A stretch of DNA of 64,000 bases from VRUE01 sp963819755 (GTDB lineage Bacteria; Actinomycetota; Thermoleophilia; Solirubrobacterales; 70-9): positions 744,001-808,000 of the forward strand of contig CAWFXB010000002.1 in the NCBI GenBank assembly GCA_963819755.1. Direction: 5' to 3'. Numbering within the stretch: position 1 is the stretch's first letter; each line of letters starts with the position of its first letter. Made by a program: the position numbers and the translations under genes. The notes under the pieces were generated by a model. The model saw only the letters and a program-made list of their open reading frames with translations. It was not told where the DNA came from and made no database searches. Below, in pieces: positions 24,376 to 33,061 of the stretch.

Positions 24376-26381
24376 GCGCCACCACCTGGGCCTGGCTGGT
24401 CCTGCTGCTGCCGCTGCTTGGCTCGATCGTCGTCTCGCTCGGCTTCCGGGCGATCCCGGCGCGGGTCGCCGGCATCGTCGGAACCGCCGCGGTCGGCCTC
24501 GCCTTCGTCTGCGCGGTCGCGGCGCTCCTCAACCTGCTTGGCGATCAGCCCGAGGCGCGCCACCACGCCTCCTCGCTCTGGACCTACGCCGCCGCCGCCG
24601 GCCTCGACATCAAGCTCGGCATCTACGTCGACCAGCTCTCGGTCTTCATGATGCTCGTCGTCACCGGGGTCTCGACCCTGATCCACCTCTACTCGTTCGG
24701 CTACATGAAGTCGGACGAGGGCTACCACCGCTTCTTCAGCTATCTCAATTTCTTCGTCTTCTCGATGCTGCTGCTGGTCCTCGCCGGCAACTTCGTCCTC
24801 CTGATCGCCGGCTGGGCATTCGTCGGCTTCGCCTCCTACGCGCTGATCAGCTTCTGGTACCGGCGCACGACCGCGACCAGGGCGGGGATGAAGGCCTTCG
24901 TGATCAACGTCGTCGGCGACATCGGCCTCGTCCTCGCTGCGCTCCTTATCTTCCGCGAACTCGGGAGCTTCGAATACGGGACCGTCTTCGCCCAGGCGCC
25001 GCACGTCTTCGCCCGCGGCGAGTGGACGGTGACCGCGATCTGCCTGCTGCTGCTCGTCGGCGCCTTCGCCAAGTCGGCGCAGATCCCTTTCCACACCTGG
25101 CTTCCGGACGCGATGGAGGGGCCGACCCCGGTCTCCTCGCTGATCCACGCGGCGACGATGGTCACCGCCGGCGTCTACCTGATCGCCCGCACCCACGTCC
25201 TCTTCTACCTCGCTCCGACCGCCGCCGACATCGCCGCCTTCGTCGGTCTCGGCACGCTGCTGATCGCCGGCACGATCGCGCTGACGATGACCGACCTGAA
25301 GCGGGCGATCGCCTACTCGACGATGAGCCAGATCGGCTACATGATCATGGGCGTCTCGATCGGCGCCTACGCGCAAGGGCTCTTCCATCTGATGACCCAC
25401 GCCTTCTTCAAGGCGCTGCTCTTCATGACCGCCGGCTCGATCATCTCGGCGATGGCGAACCGCCAGGACATCGACCGGATGAGCGGCTTCTGGAAGGCGA
25501 TGCGGTTCACCTCGCTGATGTTCGTGATCGGCGGCCTGGCGCTGGCCGCCTTCCCGCTCACCTCCGGTTTCTTCTCCAAGGACTCGATCCTCGCCTACGC
25601 CGAGGCGCGCGGCGGGATGTACACCTGGATGGCGATCGGCGGCTACGTCGGCGCCTTCCTCACCGCGCTCTACACCTTCCGCCTGATCTTCCGGGTGCTG
25701 CCGGGCGAGCCCTGCGAGGAGGCACAGCACCTGATCGACACGGGAGAGCTCTACCACGGCCCGGCGATCAACCCGGCCAACGAAGAGCTCGAGGACACCG
25801 AAGTCGGCTTCCCCGGCGCCCACCACCACATCGCCGAGCAGTCATGGCCGATGGCGGTCGCGATGGCTGTGCTATCCGTCGGCGCCCTCTTCGCCGGCCT
25901 GATCCAGGTGCCGGGCGTCGACAACGTGCTCTTCGGCTTCCTCGACCCCGCCTTCGCCGACGTGCCGCTCAGCGCGATCCACCCGACGGTGGGCGAGGAG
26001 TGGCGGGGGCTCGCGATCGGCGCCGTGATCTCGCTGGTCGGGATCGGGCTCGCCTGGGTCCTCTGGGTGGCGCGTCCTGAGCTGCCGGGGCTGTTCCGCC
26101 AGCGCCTCCACCCCGTCTACCTGCTCGCCGTCAACAAGTGGTACTTCGACGAGGCGATCGACTTCCTCGTCGTGCGGCCCGCGCTGGCAATCGGCCGCTT
26201 CGCCAACAGCACCTTCGAGCGCTTCGTCGTCGACGGCCTCGTCAGTGGCACCAGGGAGACCGTCTCCGGCGCCGGCGGCATCGTCCGCATCGTGCAGAGC
26301 GGCTTCGTGCGCAGCTACGCGCTGCTCCTGGTCGCCGGCTTCGCCGGGCTCGCCCTCTACTTCCTGCTGAGCAGCTCATGA
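24372..26381 (+). CDS. nuoL: NADH-quinone oxidoreductase subunit L
   Basis: A 669-residue antiporter-like subunit with about 15-16 helices and a long C-terminal lateral helix (about residues 530-640). The core Mrp-like signature HTWLPDAMEGPTPVSSLIH is near residue 238. Lysines and histidines of the proton path can be seen in TDLKRAIAYSTMSQIGYM and HLMTHAFFKALLFM. It is at the distal end of the membrane arm. The gene order L-M-N is canonical. Confidence 0.97.
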   Translation: MSATTWAWLVLLLPLLGSIVVSLGFRAIPARVAGIVGTAAVGLAFVCAVAALLNLLGDQPEARHHASSLWTYAAAAGLDIKLGIYVDQLSVFMMLVVTGVSTLIHLYSFGYMKSDEGYHRFFSYLNFFVFSMLLLVLAGNFVLLIAGWAFVGFASYALISFWYRRTTATRAGMKAFVINVVGDIGLVLAALLIFRELGSFEYGTVFAQAPHVFARGEWTVTAICLLLLVGAFAKSAQIPFHTWLPDAMEGPTPVSSLIHAATMVTAGVYLIARTHVLFYLAPTAADIAAFVGLGTLLIAGTIALTMTDLKRAIAYSTMSQIGYMIMGVSIGAYAQGLFHLMTHAFFKALLFMTAGSIISAMANRQDIDRMSGFWKAMRFTSLMFVIGGLALAAFPLTSGFFSKDSILAYAEARGGMYTWMAIGGYVGAFLTALYTFRLIFRVLPGEPCEEAQHLIDTGELYHGPAINPANEELEDTEVGFPGAHHHIAEQSWPMAVAMAVLSVGALFAGLIQVPGVDNVLFGFLDPAFADVPLSAIHPTVGEEWRGLAIGAVISLVGIGLAWVLWVARPELPGLFRQRLHPVYLLAVNKWYFDEAIDFLVVRPALAIGRFANSTFERFVVDGLVSGTRETVSGAGGIVRIVQSGFVRSYALLLVAGFAGLALYFLLSSS

Positions 26382-27877
26382 TCAACTCGCTGCTCTGGAC
26401 TCCCCTCGCCTTCGGCCTCATCGGCCTCTTCCTGCCCAAGCGCTACACCGGCTGGTGGGCGGTGCTGGGAACGGTGGCGACCCTGGGTATCGCGATCGCC
26501 CTGCTCGCCGGTTTCGACTCCGGCGCCACCGGCCTGCAGGACACCGTCGACGTCAACTGGATCCCAGGTCTGGGCGTCGACTACAGCCTCGGCATCGACG
26601 GGCTCAACGTCTTCCTGGTGCTGCTGACCGCGGTGGTCTGGCTGGGCGGGACGGCATTCGCCGCCTTCCGCGAGCAGGAGCGTCCCCACCTCTTCTTCCT
26701 GATGATGCTGCTCGGCGAGACCGCGACCCTGGGCGCCTTCATCGCCCAGGACCTGCTCCTCTTCGTCCTCTTCTTCGACCTGATGCTGGTCCCGTTCTAC
26801 TTCCTCTTCGGCGCCTGGGGAACTGACCGGGAGGGTGGGCCGACCGCGGCGGCGGCAACCCTGAAGATGATCGTCTACACGCTGATCGGTTCGCTGCTGA
26901 TGCTGGTCGGGGCGATCGCGACGGCGATCATCGCCGCCGACGGCGGCCACATCACCTTCTCGATCGCCGAGCTGGCCAAGCACCCGATCGCCGACGGCAG
27001 CCAACGCTGGATCTTCTGGTTCTTCGCCGCGGCCTTCCTGGTCAAGATGCCGGCCTTCCTCCTGCACGGCTGGATGCCCGACGCCTACCGGGCGGCGCCG
27101 CTGCCGGTCCTCGCGGTCTTCTCCGGGGTGCTGGCCAAGGTCGGTGCCTACGGCTTCCTGCGCGTCGTCCTGCCGCTCTTCCCCGCCGCGACCGTGCAGT
27201 TCCAGACCGTCGTGCTGCTGATCGCCCTCGCCTCGATCCTCTACGGCTCGGTGATGGCCTTCACGCAGACCAACGTGCGGCTGATCGGCGGCTACTCCTC
27301 GGTCGCCCAGCTCGGCTTCATCACCGCCGGCATCTTCGCCCTGCGGGCCGACGGCGCCGACGGCGCCGTGCTGCAGATGGTCAACCACGGCCTCGTCGTC
27401 GCGCCGCTCTTCATCATCGTCGCGATCCTCGCCGAGCGCAGCGGCAGCGAGGACCTGCGCGAGATGGGCGGCATGGCGATGCGCGCCCCGGTCCTGGCGG
27501 CGCTCTTCCTGATCGTCACCCTGGCGACCCTGGCGATGCCGGGCTCGGCCAACTTCATCGGCGAGTTCTACATCCTCAACGGCCTCTTCCAGGCGAAGAT
27601 CGTCTTCGCCTTCGTGGCGATATCGGGCGTGGCGATGTCGGCTTACTACGCGCTGCGCCTCTACCAGCGCACGATGCACAACCGTAAGCCCGACGCGGTC
27701 CCGTCGCGCGAGATCGGCCTCCGCGACGGCCTCGTGCTCGTGCCGCTGGTCCTCTGCATCATCGGCCTTGCCCTCTACCCGCAGCTGATCCTCAAGCGCA
27801 CCGACACCTCGGTTCAGGAATCGGTCGCGGCAGCGACCCGCGGTCCGGCACCACAGGCACAGCTGGCCAAACGATGA
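26378..27877 (+). CDS. nuoM: NADH-quinone oxidoreductase subunit M
   Basis: A 499-residue antiporter-like subunit with about 14 helices. It has LGIDGLNVFLVLLTAVVW near the N-terminus, the HGWMPDAYRAAPLPVLAVFSG core segment and the usual GGYSSVAQLGF helix. The ATG at 26378 overlaps the nuoL stop (ATGA); the frame open upstream of it is a shadow of nuoL. The overlap with nuoN is also 4 bases. Confidence 0.97.
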   Translation: MINSLLWTPLAFGLIGLFLPKRYTGWWAVLGTVATLGIAIALLAGFDSGATGLQDTVDVNWIPGLGVDYSLGIDGLNVFLVLLTAVVWLGGTAFAAFREQERPHLFFLMMLLGETATLGAFIAQDLLLFVLFFDLMLVPFYFLFGAWGTDREGGPTAAAATLKMIVYTLIGSLLMLVGAIATAIIAADGGHITFSIAELAKHPIADGSQRWIFWFFAAAFLVKMPAFLLHGWMPDAYRAAPLPVLAVFSGVLAKVGAYGFLRVVLPLFPAATVQFQTVVLLIALASILYGSVMAFTQTNVRLIGGYSSVAQLGFITAGIFALRADGADGAVLQMVNHGLVVAPLFIIVAILAERSGSEDLREMGGMAMRAPVLAALFLIVTLATLAMPGSANFIGEFYILNGLFQAKIVFAFVAISGVAMSAYYALRLYQRTMHNRKPDAVPSREIGLRDGLVLVPLVLCIIGLALYPQLILKRTDTSVQESVAAATRGPAPQAQLAKR

Positions 27878-29376
27878 ACTTCAACGCCCCCCACATCGAC
27901 TACGCCGCGCTCTCGCCAGTCATTGCGCTGACGGCTGGCGTCTGCGTCGTGCTGCTCAGCGCTGTGTTCAAGCCCTCGCGCCGGATGGCGCCTTGGTTGA
28001 GCTTGTCGATCCTGGCGGTGACGGCGGCGCGGCTGGTCCTGCAGTGGGACGACCCAACCAACCTCGTCTCCGGGGCGCTGCGGCTCGACGACCTGGCGAT
28101 ATCGATCTCGCTGATCGCGATCGCCGCGGCGGCCTTCGCCGTGCTGCTCTCGATCCGCGAGCCGGCCGCCGAGCAGGCGGGCTCGGGCGAGTACCACGCA
28201 CTGCTGCTCGGCTCGGTACTGGGCATGGTGCTGCTCGCGCAGGCGCAGAACCTGGTCAGCTTCTTCGTCGCGATCGAGACCCTCTCGATCCCCCTCTACA
28301 TCCTCTGCGCGACCAACATGATCCGGGAGAAGTCGCTCGAGTCCGGCCTCAAGTACCTGATCGTCGGCTCGCTCGGCTCGGCGACGCTGCTCTACGGCAT
28401 GGCCTTCCTCTATGGCGGCTCGGGCTCGACCGACTTCCTCGGCATCTCCGCCGGGATCGGCCACGCCGGCCTGCTCGGCGACCCGCTGGTCCTCGTCGGC
28501 ATCGGCATGGTCGCCGTCGGCCTCGCCTTCAAGACCTCGATCGCCCCCTTCCACCAGTGGACGCCCGACGTCTACGAGGGCGCCCCGACGCCGATCACCG
28601 CCTTCATGGCGGTGGCGACCAAGGCGGCGGCCTTCGCCGTCTTCGTCCGTTTCTTCGACGTCGCCCTGGTGGGCGAGGCGAGCGACTGGCAACCGGCTCT
28701 CGCCGTGCTGGCAGCGATCTCGATCGTGATCGGCAACGTCGGCGCCCTCGGCCAGGACTCGCTCAAGCGCCTGCTCGGCTACTCCGGCGTCGCCCAGGCC
28801 GGCTACATCCTCGGCGGGCTTGTCGTCGCCAGCGAAGCGGGCGTCAACGCACTCGTTTTCTACCTCGCCGGCTACCTCTTCATGAACCTGGCCGCCTTCA
28901 GCGTCATCGTCGCGCGGGAGCGCGAGACCGCCTTCGGCGACGACATCCGCGCCGTGCGTGGGCTGGGGAGCGAGCGGCCGCTGCTTGCCTGGCCGCTGAC
29001 GATCTCGATGCTGGCGCTGGCGGGCCTCCCCGCCACCGTCGGCTTCATCGGCAAGCTCTACCTGATCGAGGCCCTGGTCGAAGGCGACTACACCTGGCTC
29101 GCGGTCTTCATCGCCGTCGGCACGATGATCTCGCTCGCCTACTACCTGCGGGTGGTGGCGGCGATGTGGATGCGGCCAGAAGGCGAGACGGCACCTGGCG
29201 CGACGCCGGCAATCGCGGGTGCCTCTCCCGAGGCCGATCCGATCGACCCCGAGGCCGGTCGCCGTCCCTACCTCGTCGCTCCGGCATTGCTCGCCGCGGC
29301 GGGCGCGGTCTTCTTCGGGATCGTTCCCCAGCCTTTGGTCGAGTTCGCGCAGCACGCCGGCTCGTCTCTCTTCTAG
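27874..29376 (+). CDS. nuoN: NADH-quinone oxidoreductase subunit N
   Basis: A 500-residue antiporter-like subunit with about 14 helices, the last of the operon. Markers are NLVSFFVAIETLSIPLYIL, HQWTPDVYEGAPTPITAFM and RLLGYSGVAQAGYILGG. A hydrophilic Ala/Pro/Glu-rich loop (about residues 430-460) precedes the last helix and looks like a lineage-specific insertion. The next gene begins 36 bases later, so read-through into the AEC permease gene is likely. Confidence 0.97.
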   Translation: MNFNAPHIDYAALSPVIALTAGVCVVLLSAVFKPSRRMAPWLSLSILAVTAARLVLQWDDPTNLVSGALRLDDLAISISLIAIAAAAFAVLLSIREPAAEQAGSGEYHALLLGSVLGMVLLAQAQNLVSFFVAIETLSIPLYILCATNMIREKSLESGLKYLIVGSLGSATLLYGMAFLYGGSGSTDFLGISAGIGHAGLLGDPLVLVGIGMVAVGLAFKTSIAPFHQWTPDVYEGAPTPITAFMAVATKAAAFAVFVRFFDVALVGEASDWQPALAVLAAISIVIGNVGALGQDSLKRLLGYSGVAQAGYILGGLVVASEAGVNALVFYLAGYLFMNLAAFSVIVARERETAFGDDIRAVRGLGSERPLLAWPLTISMLALAGLPATVGFIGKLYLIEALVEGDYTWLAVFIAVGTMISLAYYLRVVAAMWMRPEGETAPGATPAIAGASPEADPIDPEAGRRPYLVAPALLAAAGAVFFGIVPQPLVEFAQHAGSSLF

Positions 29377-29412
29377 CGGCGCCTTCCTCCACACGCAGTC
29401 AGACTGCCCCGC

Positions 29413-30336
29413 GTGATCGTCCTACTGACCGCCGCGACCATTGCCGCCGCTACGGCCGTGGGTGTCTGGGCCGAGCGACGCAGGCCACAGGCGGCGGCTG
29501 GGGCAGCCCGGCGCTCGCTGACGCTGATGCTCTACGTGCTGCTGCCGCCGGTGATCTTCTTCAACATCGCCTCCAGCCACATCGACGTCAGCCACGGGGT
29601 CGGGCTGCTGCTGGGACTCGTCGCCTCCTCGCTGGGGGCGATGACCGCCTACCTGCTGTCGAGCCGTGTCCTGCATCTTTCGCGAGCCCGCACCGGGGCG
29701 GTCGTCTGCACCGTGCTCAGCGTCAACACGGGCTACCTCGGCTACCCGCTGACCGTGGCCCTGCTCGGCCGTGACCAGCTCTCGACCGCCGTCCTCTACG
29801 ACGTCCTCGTCACCGGGCCCTGCCTGCTGCTCGGCGCTTTCGCGGTAGGTGCGGCCCTGGGGACGAAAGCCGGCGAAGGGCCGCGCGACCGGGTGCGCGC
29901 CTTCTTCACCCGCAACCCACCGCTCTACGCGGCGATCGCCGGCCTGCTCGCGCCTGACGCGCTCGCCCCGCAGGTCTTGGTCGACCTCTCCCAGGCGCTG
30001 TTGGTGGCAATCCTGCCGATTGGCTTCTTCGCCGTCGGCGCGACCCTGGCCGAGAACGCCCAGCACGGCGACCTGCCCATACCGCCACCGCTGACCAAAC
30101 CGGTAATGGTGGCCCTCGGCTCGCGCCTCGCCCTCGTGCCAGCGTTGCTGATGCTGCTGGCAGCGCCGCTGATCGACCTCCCCGCCGCCTACCGGTTGAT
30201 GGCGGCGATGCCCTCCGGTGTCAACTCGATGGTCGTCGCCCACGCCTATGGCCTCGACATGGAGATCACCGCCGAGGCGGTCACCTGGTCGACCGCGATC
30301 GTCGTCCTCGCAGCCCTCGTTTCATTGCTGTTCTGA
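29413..30336 (+). CDS. AEC family transporter (auxin efflux carrier-like)
   Basis: A 307-residue membrane protein with about ten helices in two five-helix halves. Family marks are LPPVIFFNIASS in helix 2, the mid-protein NTGYLGYPLTVALLG with the broken-helix GYP, and a late helix with AAMPSGVNSMVVAHAYGLD. AEC transporters export or import organic acids and related anions; the substrate here is unknown. Start GTG 29413. The stop codon touches the palindrome at 30335. Confidence 0.92.
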   Translation: MIVLLTAATIAAATAVGVWAERRRPQAAAGAARRSLTLMLYVLLPPVIFFNIASSHIDVSHGVGLLLGLVASSLGAMTAYLLSSRVLHLSRARTGAVVCTVLSVNTGYLGYPLTVALLGRDQLSTAVLYDVLVTGPCLLLGAFAVGAALGTKAGEGPRDRVRAFFTRNPPLYAAIAGLLAPDALAPQVLVDLSQALLVAILPIGFFAVGATLAENAQHGDLPIPPPLTKPVMVALGSRLALVPALLMLLAAPLIDLPAAYRLMAAMPSGVNSMVVAHAYGLDMEITAEAVTWSTAIVVLAALVSLLF

Positions 30337-30384
30337 CGTGCCGGTGCTGCGAGGTCCATATGGACCTCGCAGCACCGGCACGTC
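30335..30384. repeat. 50-bp perfect palindrome, second copy of a two-copy family
   Basis: The half-site is g, then acgtgccggtg, then CTGC, then gaggtccat; the centre is at 30359/30360. It begins inside the AEC stop codon and ends 13 bases before the VOC start. It shares both conserved blocks with the palindrome at 6217-6264, and the 4-base middle block differs with full compensation in the other arm. A hairpin terminator or a protein-binding site are possible roles; no T-run follows. Confidence 0.9.
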
Positions 30385-30397
30385 CTATCCTGAGCGA

Positions 30398-30775
30398 ATG
30401 CTCCAGCACGTCACCCTCGAGGTCGCACCGGAGGACATCGAGCGCTCGCTCGACGTCTGGGCCCTGCTCGGCTTCCGGCAGGTCGAGCCGCCGCCCGCGC
30501 TCGCCCATACCTTCACATGGGTCGAGCGCGACGGCACCCAGATCCACCTCGAACGCAACCAGTCACCGACCGTCCCACCGCACGGCCACGCCGCGGTGGT
30601 CGTCGCCGACTTCGAGCAGACGGTCGAGCGACTGCGCGAGGCCGGCTTCGAGGTGACTCCGGGCCGCGAACACTGGGGCGCGCCGCGGGCAAAGGTCATC
30701 GCCCCGGGCGGCCACAAAGTCGAGTTCATGGCCGTCCCGCCGAGGCCGAAAAGCACGGAAAACCCGCCCACTTGA
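30398..30775 (+). CDS. VOC (glyoxalase/dioxygenase) superfamily protein
   Basis: A 125-residue protein with two beta-alpha-beta-beta-beta units typical of the vicinal oxygen chelate fold. It opens with MLQHVTLEVAPEDIERS. Potential metal ligands are His4, an acid in the DGTQIHLERN strand, the histidines in HGHAAVVVADF and Glu in HKVEFMA. Substrate unknown. It follows the 30335 palindrome and precedes the ThyX-like gene by 42 bases, perhaps as an operon. Confidence 0.8.
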   Translation: MLQHVTLEVAPEDIERSLDVWALLGFRQVEPPPALAHTFTWVERDGTQIHLERNQSPTVPPHGHAAVVVADFEQTVERLREAGFEVTPGREHWGAPRAKVIAPGGHKVEFMAVPPRPKSTENPPT

Positions 30776-30817
30776 GGTTTGGTTTCCGTCCGCGCGGATT
30801 GAGAGTTTGAGAGGCGC

Positions 30818-31813
30818 ATGAGCTTCGACGCCAAAGTCCTCGCCGACTCGCAATCGCCCGCCGGATATCGGCTGACGACGCTCGAGGCGACCTTCCCGCG
30901 CTTCGTCCTCGCCGAGTTCAACACGCATCGCGTCTTCTCCCGCAACTCCGCCAGCTCGCGCGCGATCCCGATCGCCAAGCAACTGCGCCGGGTACTCAAG
31001 GACCCCTACATCCCGATCGAGTTCGGCTCGAATCAACCGGGCATGCAGGCGGGTGCTGCGCTCAGTGGCGAGAAACGGGATGCAGCGGAGCTCGAGTGGC
31101 TGCACGCTCGCGACGACGCGGTGCGCCGGGTGCTCGGGCTGGTTGCCGATCCGGATGCGATCTCGGCCGGCGACGACCTGCTCGAGGTCCTGGGGCAGGT
31201 CGAAGAGGCGATCAGAAACCGCGCTCAGCCCGCCGAGTGGCTGAACGTGCACAAGCAGGTCGCCAACCGGTTGCTGGAGCCCTTCATGTGGCACACGGTG
31301 ATCGTCACCGCGACCGAGTGGGACAACTTCTGGAACCTGCGTTGCCATCCCGACGCCCAGCCGGAGATCAGGCTGGTGGCCGAAAGCATGCGCACCGCAA
31401 CGATGGGCTCGGAGCCAGCCGAGCTCGACTGGGACGATTGGCACCTCCCCCTGATCCGCCCCGAGGATCGGGGGCAGGCGACCTCGATCGAGGACCTGAT
31501 CAAGATCTCAGCCGGCCGTTGCGCCCGGGTCAGCTACCTGACCCACGCCGGCCAACGCGACCTCGAGGCCGACATCCAGCTCCACGACCGCCTGCTCGAG
31601 AGTGGCCACATGTCTCCGCTCGAGCACCCCGCGCAACCCCTGAGCGCCGCGGACCTGGAAACGAACGAGTGGAGTGGCAACTTTCGCGGCTGGCGCTCCT
31701 ATCGCAAGAACATCTCCGGGGAGGCGAACCCTTTGGGAAAAGGAGACGCCCCGGTAGGGGTTCCGCTTAGCTTCGAAGAAGCCCCACCCCTACCGGGGCG
31801 TCTCCTCATCTGA
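30818..31813 (+). CDS. thyX: FAD-dependent thymidylate synthase (ThyX-like)
   Basis: A 331-residue protein with the ThyX signature in the form THRVFSRNSASSRAIPI (family RHRxxSxNxxSxR). It has a second conserved region in WHTVIVTATEWDNFWNLRCH and a C-terminal ISAGRCARVSYLTH segment. ThyX makes dTMP from dUMP with FAD and methylene-tetrahydrofolate. It is about 80-100 residues longer than typical bacterial ThyX, with extra helices around residues 85-150. The leading Arg of the motif is Thr here. The last 20 or so residues are encoded by a hairpin (31741-31806) and are probably not part of the fold. A ribosome site (gagaggcgc) precedes the ATG. Confidence 0.85.
   Translation: MSFDAKVLADSQSPAGYRLTTLEATFPRFVLAEFNTHRVFSRNSASSRAIPIAKQLRRVLKDPYIPIEFGSNQPGMQAGAALSGEKRDAAELEWLHARDDAVRRVLGLVADPDAISAGDDLLEVLGQVEEAIRNRAQPAEWLNVHKQVANRLLEPFMWHTVIVTATEWDNFWNLRCHPDAQPEIRLVAESMRTATMGSEPAELDWDDWHLPLIRPEDRGQATSIEDLIKISAGRCARVSYLTHAGQRDLEADIQLHDRLLESGHMSPLEHPAQPLSAADLETNEWSGNFRGWRSYRKNISGEANPLGKGDAPVGVPLSFEEAPPLPGRLLI
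31741..31806. repeat. Hairpin at the convergent ThyX/membrane-protein gene ends
   Basis: Arms 31741-31761 and 31786-31806 form a perfect 21-base inverted repeat with a 24-base loop. The repeat encodes the last residues of the ThyX-like protein (GDAPVGVPLSF...PPLPGRLLI). On the other strand its right arm encodes the last five residues and stop of the membrane protein (EETPR). It could serve as a bidirectional terminator, but a hairpin coding the ends of both proteins suggests insertion across both stops. Confidence 0.85.
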
Positions 31814-32587
31814 AGGTTGCTCCAATTCGGCGGCGGCTTTTTCCGCTGGCGTAGGCCAGGGCTCAGCTTCTCCAGATGTCCAGGCCGGTGGTCTTCCGCC
31901 CGGGACCCAGCCCATCAGCTGCACGCCGAGGTAGATGAACCAGAGCAGCGTGAACTGGAAGAAGATGAAGGAGACGGCGCCGAGGGCGATGCCAGCCGAG
32001 CCCCAGAAGCGGGTCAGCAAGCCGGTCCGCATCGCGTACAGCGACGTGTAGACCATGGCGACGACGAAGCCGATCTGGCCACCCAGGCCGAAGCCCGCGG
32101 CGAGCGGCCGTAGCGGCGCTTCGGTGATCGTGTCGTTGGCGGCTTCGTTGGCGTGGTCGCTGCTTAGCGCGATGCCCTTTGCCGTCAGCCGCGGCACTTC
32201 GTTGGCGACGAAGTCCGAAGCGGCGTGCAAGGTGGAGATACCGCCGAGGATCGCCAGGGCGGCGAGGAACAGCGGCGCCGCGATGACGACGCCGACCAGC
32301 TGGCCGCGCATCTTCTCGCTGCGCGCCTTGGCGGCGCGGAAGAGGTAGTAGAGCGGGGCGGCCAGGAGGCCGACGCCGAACGCCTGCAGGATGCTGGAGA
32401 GAAGTTGGGCGCTGCGGTGGGCGTCGACGTTGCGCAGCAGCTCGGATTCTCCGCCACCGCTGCCGACTCCCTGGCTGGCGACGACGATCGCGGCGATGAT
32501 CAAAAGGATCGAAGCGAAGGTTGCCAGCGCCACCGGCCGCGACCAGCGCTCCTCCCAGGCCAAGATCGCCGCCTTGTCGGGCCGCAA
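31790..32587 (-). CDS. Membrane protein with six hydrophobic segments, unknown
   Basis: A 265-residue membrane protein. Hydrophobic segments fall near residues 18-40, 62-84, 95-120, 165-190, 196-220 and 215-232 (the last two close together). An extracytoplasmic helical region (about 120-160) lies between, and the tail is hydrophilic, Pro/Glu-rich and cytoplasmic. No family is recognised with certainty. It follows the CBS-domain gene by 7 bases in the same operon. The C-terminal codons overlap the end of the convergent ThyX-like gene by 24 bases. Confidence 0.75.
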   Translation of the reverse strand: MRPDKAAILAWEERWSRPVALATFASILLIIAAIVVASQGVGSGGGESELLRNVDAHRSAQLLSSILQAFGVGLLAAPLYYLFRAAKARSEKMRGQLVGVVIAAPLFLAALAILGGISTLHAASDFVANEVPRLTAKGIALSSDHANEAANDTITEAPLRPLAAGFGLGGQIGFVVAMVYTSLYAMRTGLLTRFWGSAGIALGAVSFIFFQFTLLWFIYLGVQLMGWVPGGRPPAWTSGEAEPWPTPAEKAAAELEQPSDEETPR

Positions 32588-32594
32588 GCTTCGC

Positions 32595-33041
32595 TCAGCC
32601 CCGCTCGTGGAAATAGAACTGGGGCAGCGCGCCCTCGATCACCTCGGCGGTCATCCTCTGCGCGACCTCGAGGTTGCCGGTCCGCACTGCGATGTCGTCG
32701 AGAGTGACGATGCCCGCGAGGCTATCGCCATCGACCACCGGCAGCCGTCGCACCCGGTGCTGAACCATCAGCGCCGCCGCCTCGTCCAGCTCCATCTCCG
32801 GCTCGCCGCAGACCAACGGCCGCGAAGCGTGCTCGCCAACCGGCGTCTCGGGATCGACACCGTCGGCGAAGACCCTCACCGCGAGGTCGCGATCGGTGAT
32901 CATCGCCACCGGCGAGCCGGCGGAGTCGACGATCACCACCGAACCGACGCGGCTATCGCGCATCTGCCGGGCCACCGATACCACGCTCGCCTCCGGCGCC
33001 GCGGTCACCACTCCGGCGGTCATGATCTCGCTCAGCTGCAC
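32595..33041 (-). CDS. CBS-domain pair protein
   Basis: A 148-residue protein made almost only of two CBS domains (about residues 7-60 and 72-125). Typical strands are VGSVVIVDSAGSPVAMITDRDL and RVRRLPVVDGDSLAGIVTLDDI. CBS pairs bind adenine nucleotides and act as energy or redox sensors, commonly on a partner. Here the downstream co-transcribed membrane protein is the obvious candidate partner, by inference. The promoter is shared with the divergent zinc-ribbon gene 20 bases away. Confidence 0.92.
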   Translation of the reverse strand: MQLSEIMTAGVVTAAPEASVVSVARQMRDSRVGSVVIVDSAGSPVAMITDRDLAVRVFADGVDPETPVGEHASRPLVCGEPEMELDEAAALMVQHRVRRLPVVDGDSLAGIVTLDDIAVRTGNLEVAQRMTAEVIEGALPQFYFHERG

Positions 33042-33061
33042 TCCGCGTACGCTACCGCCCT

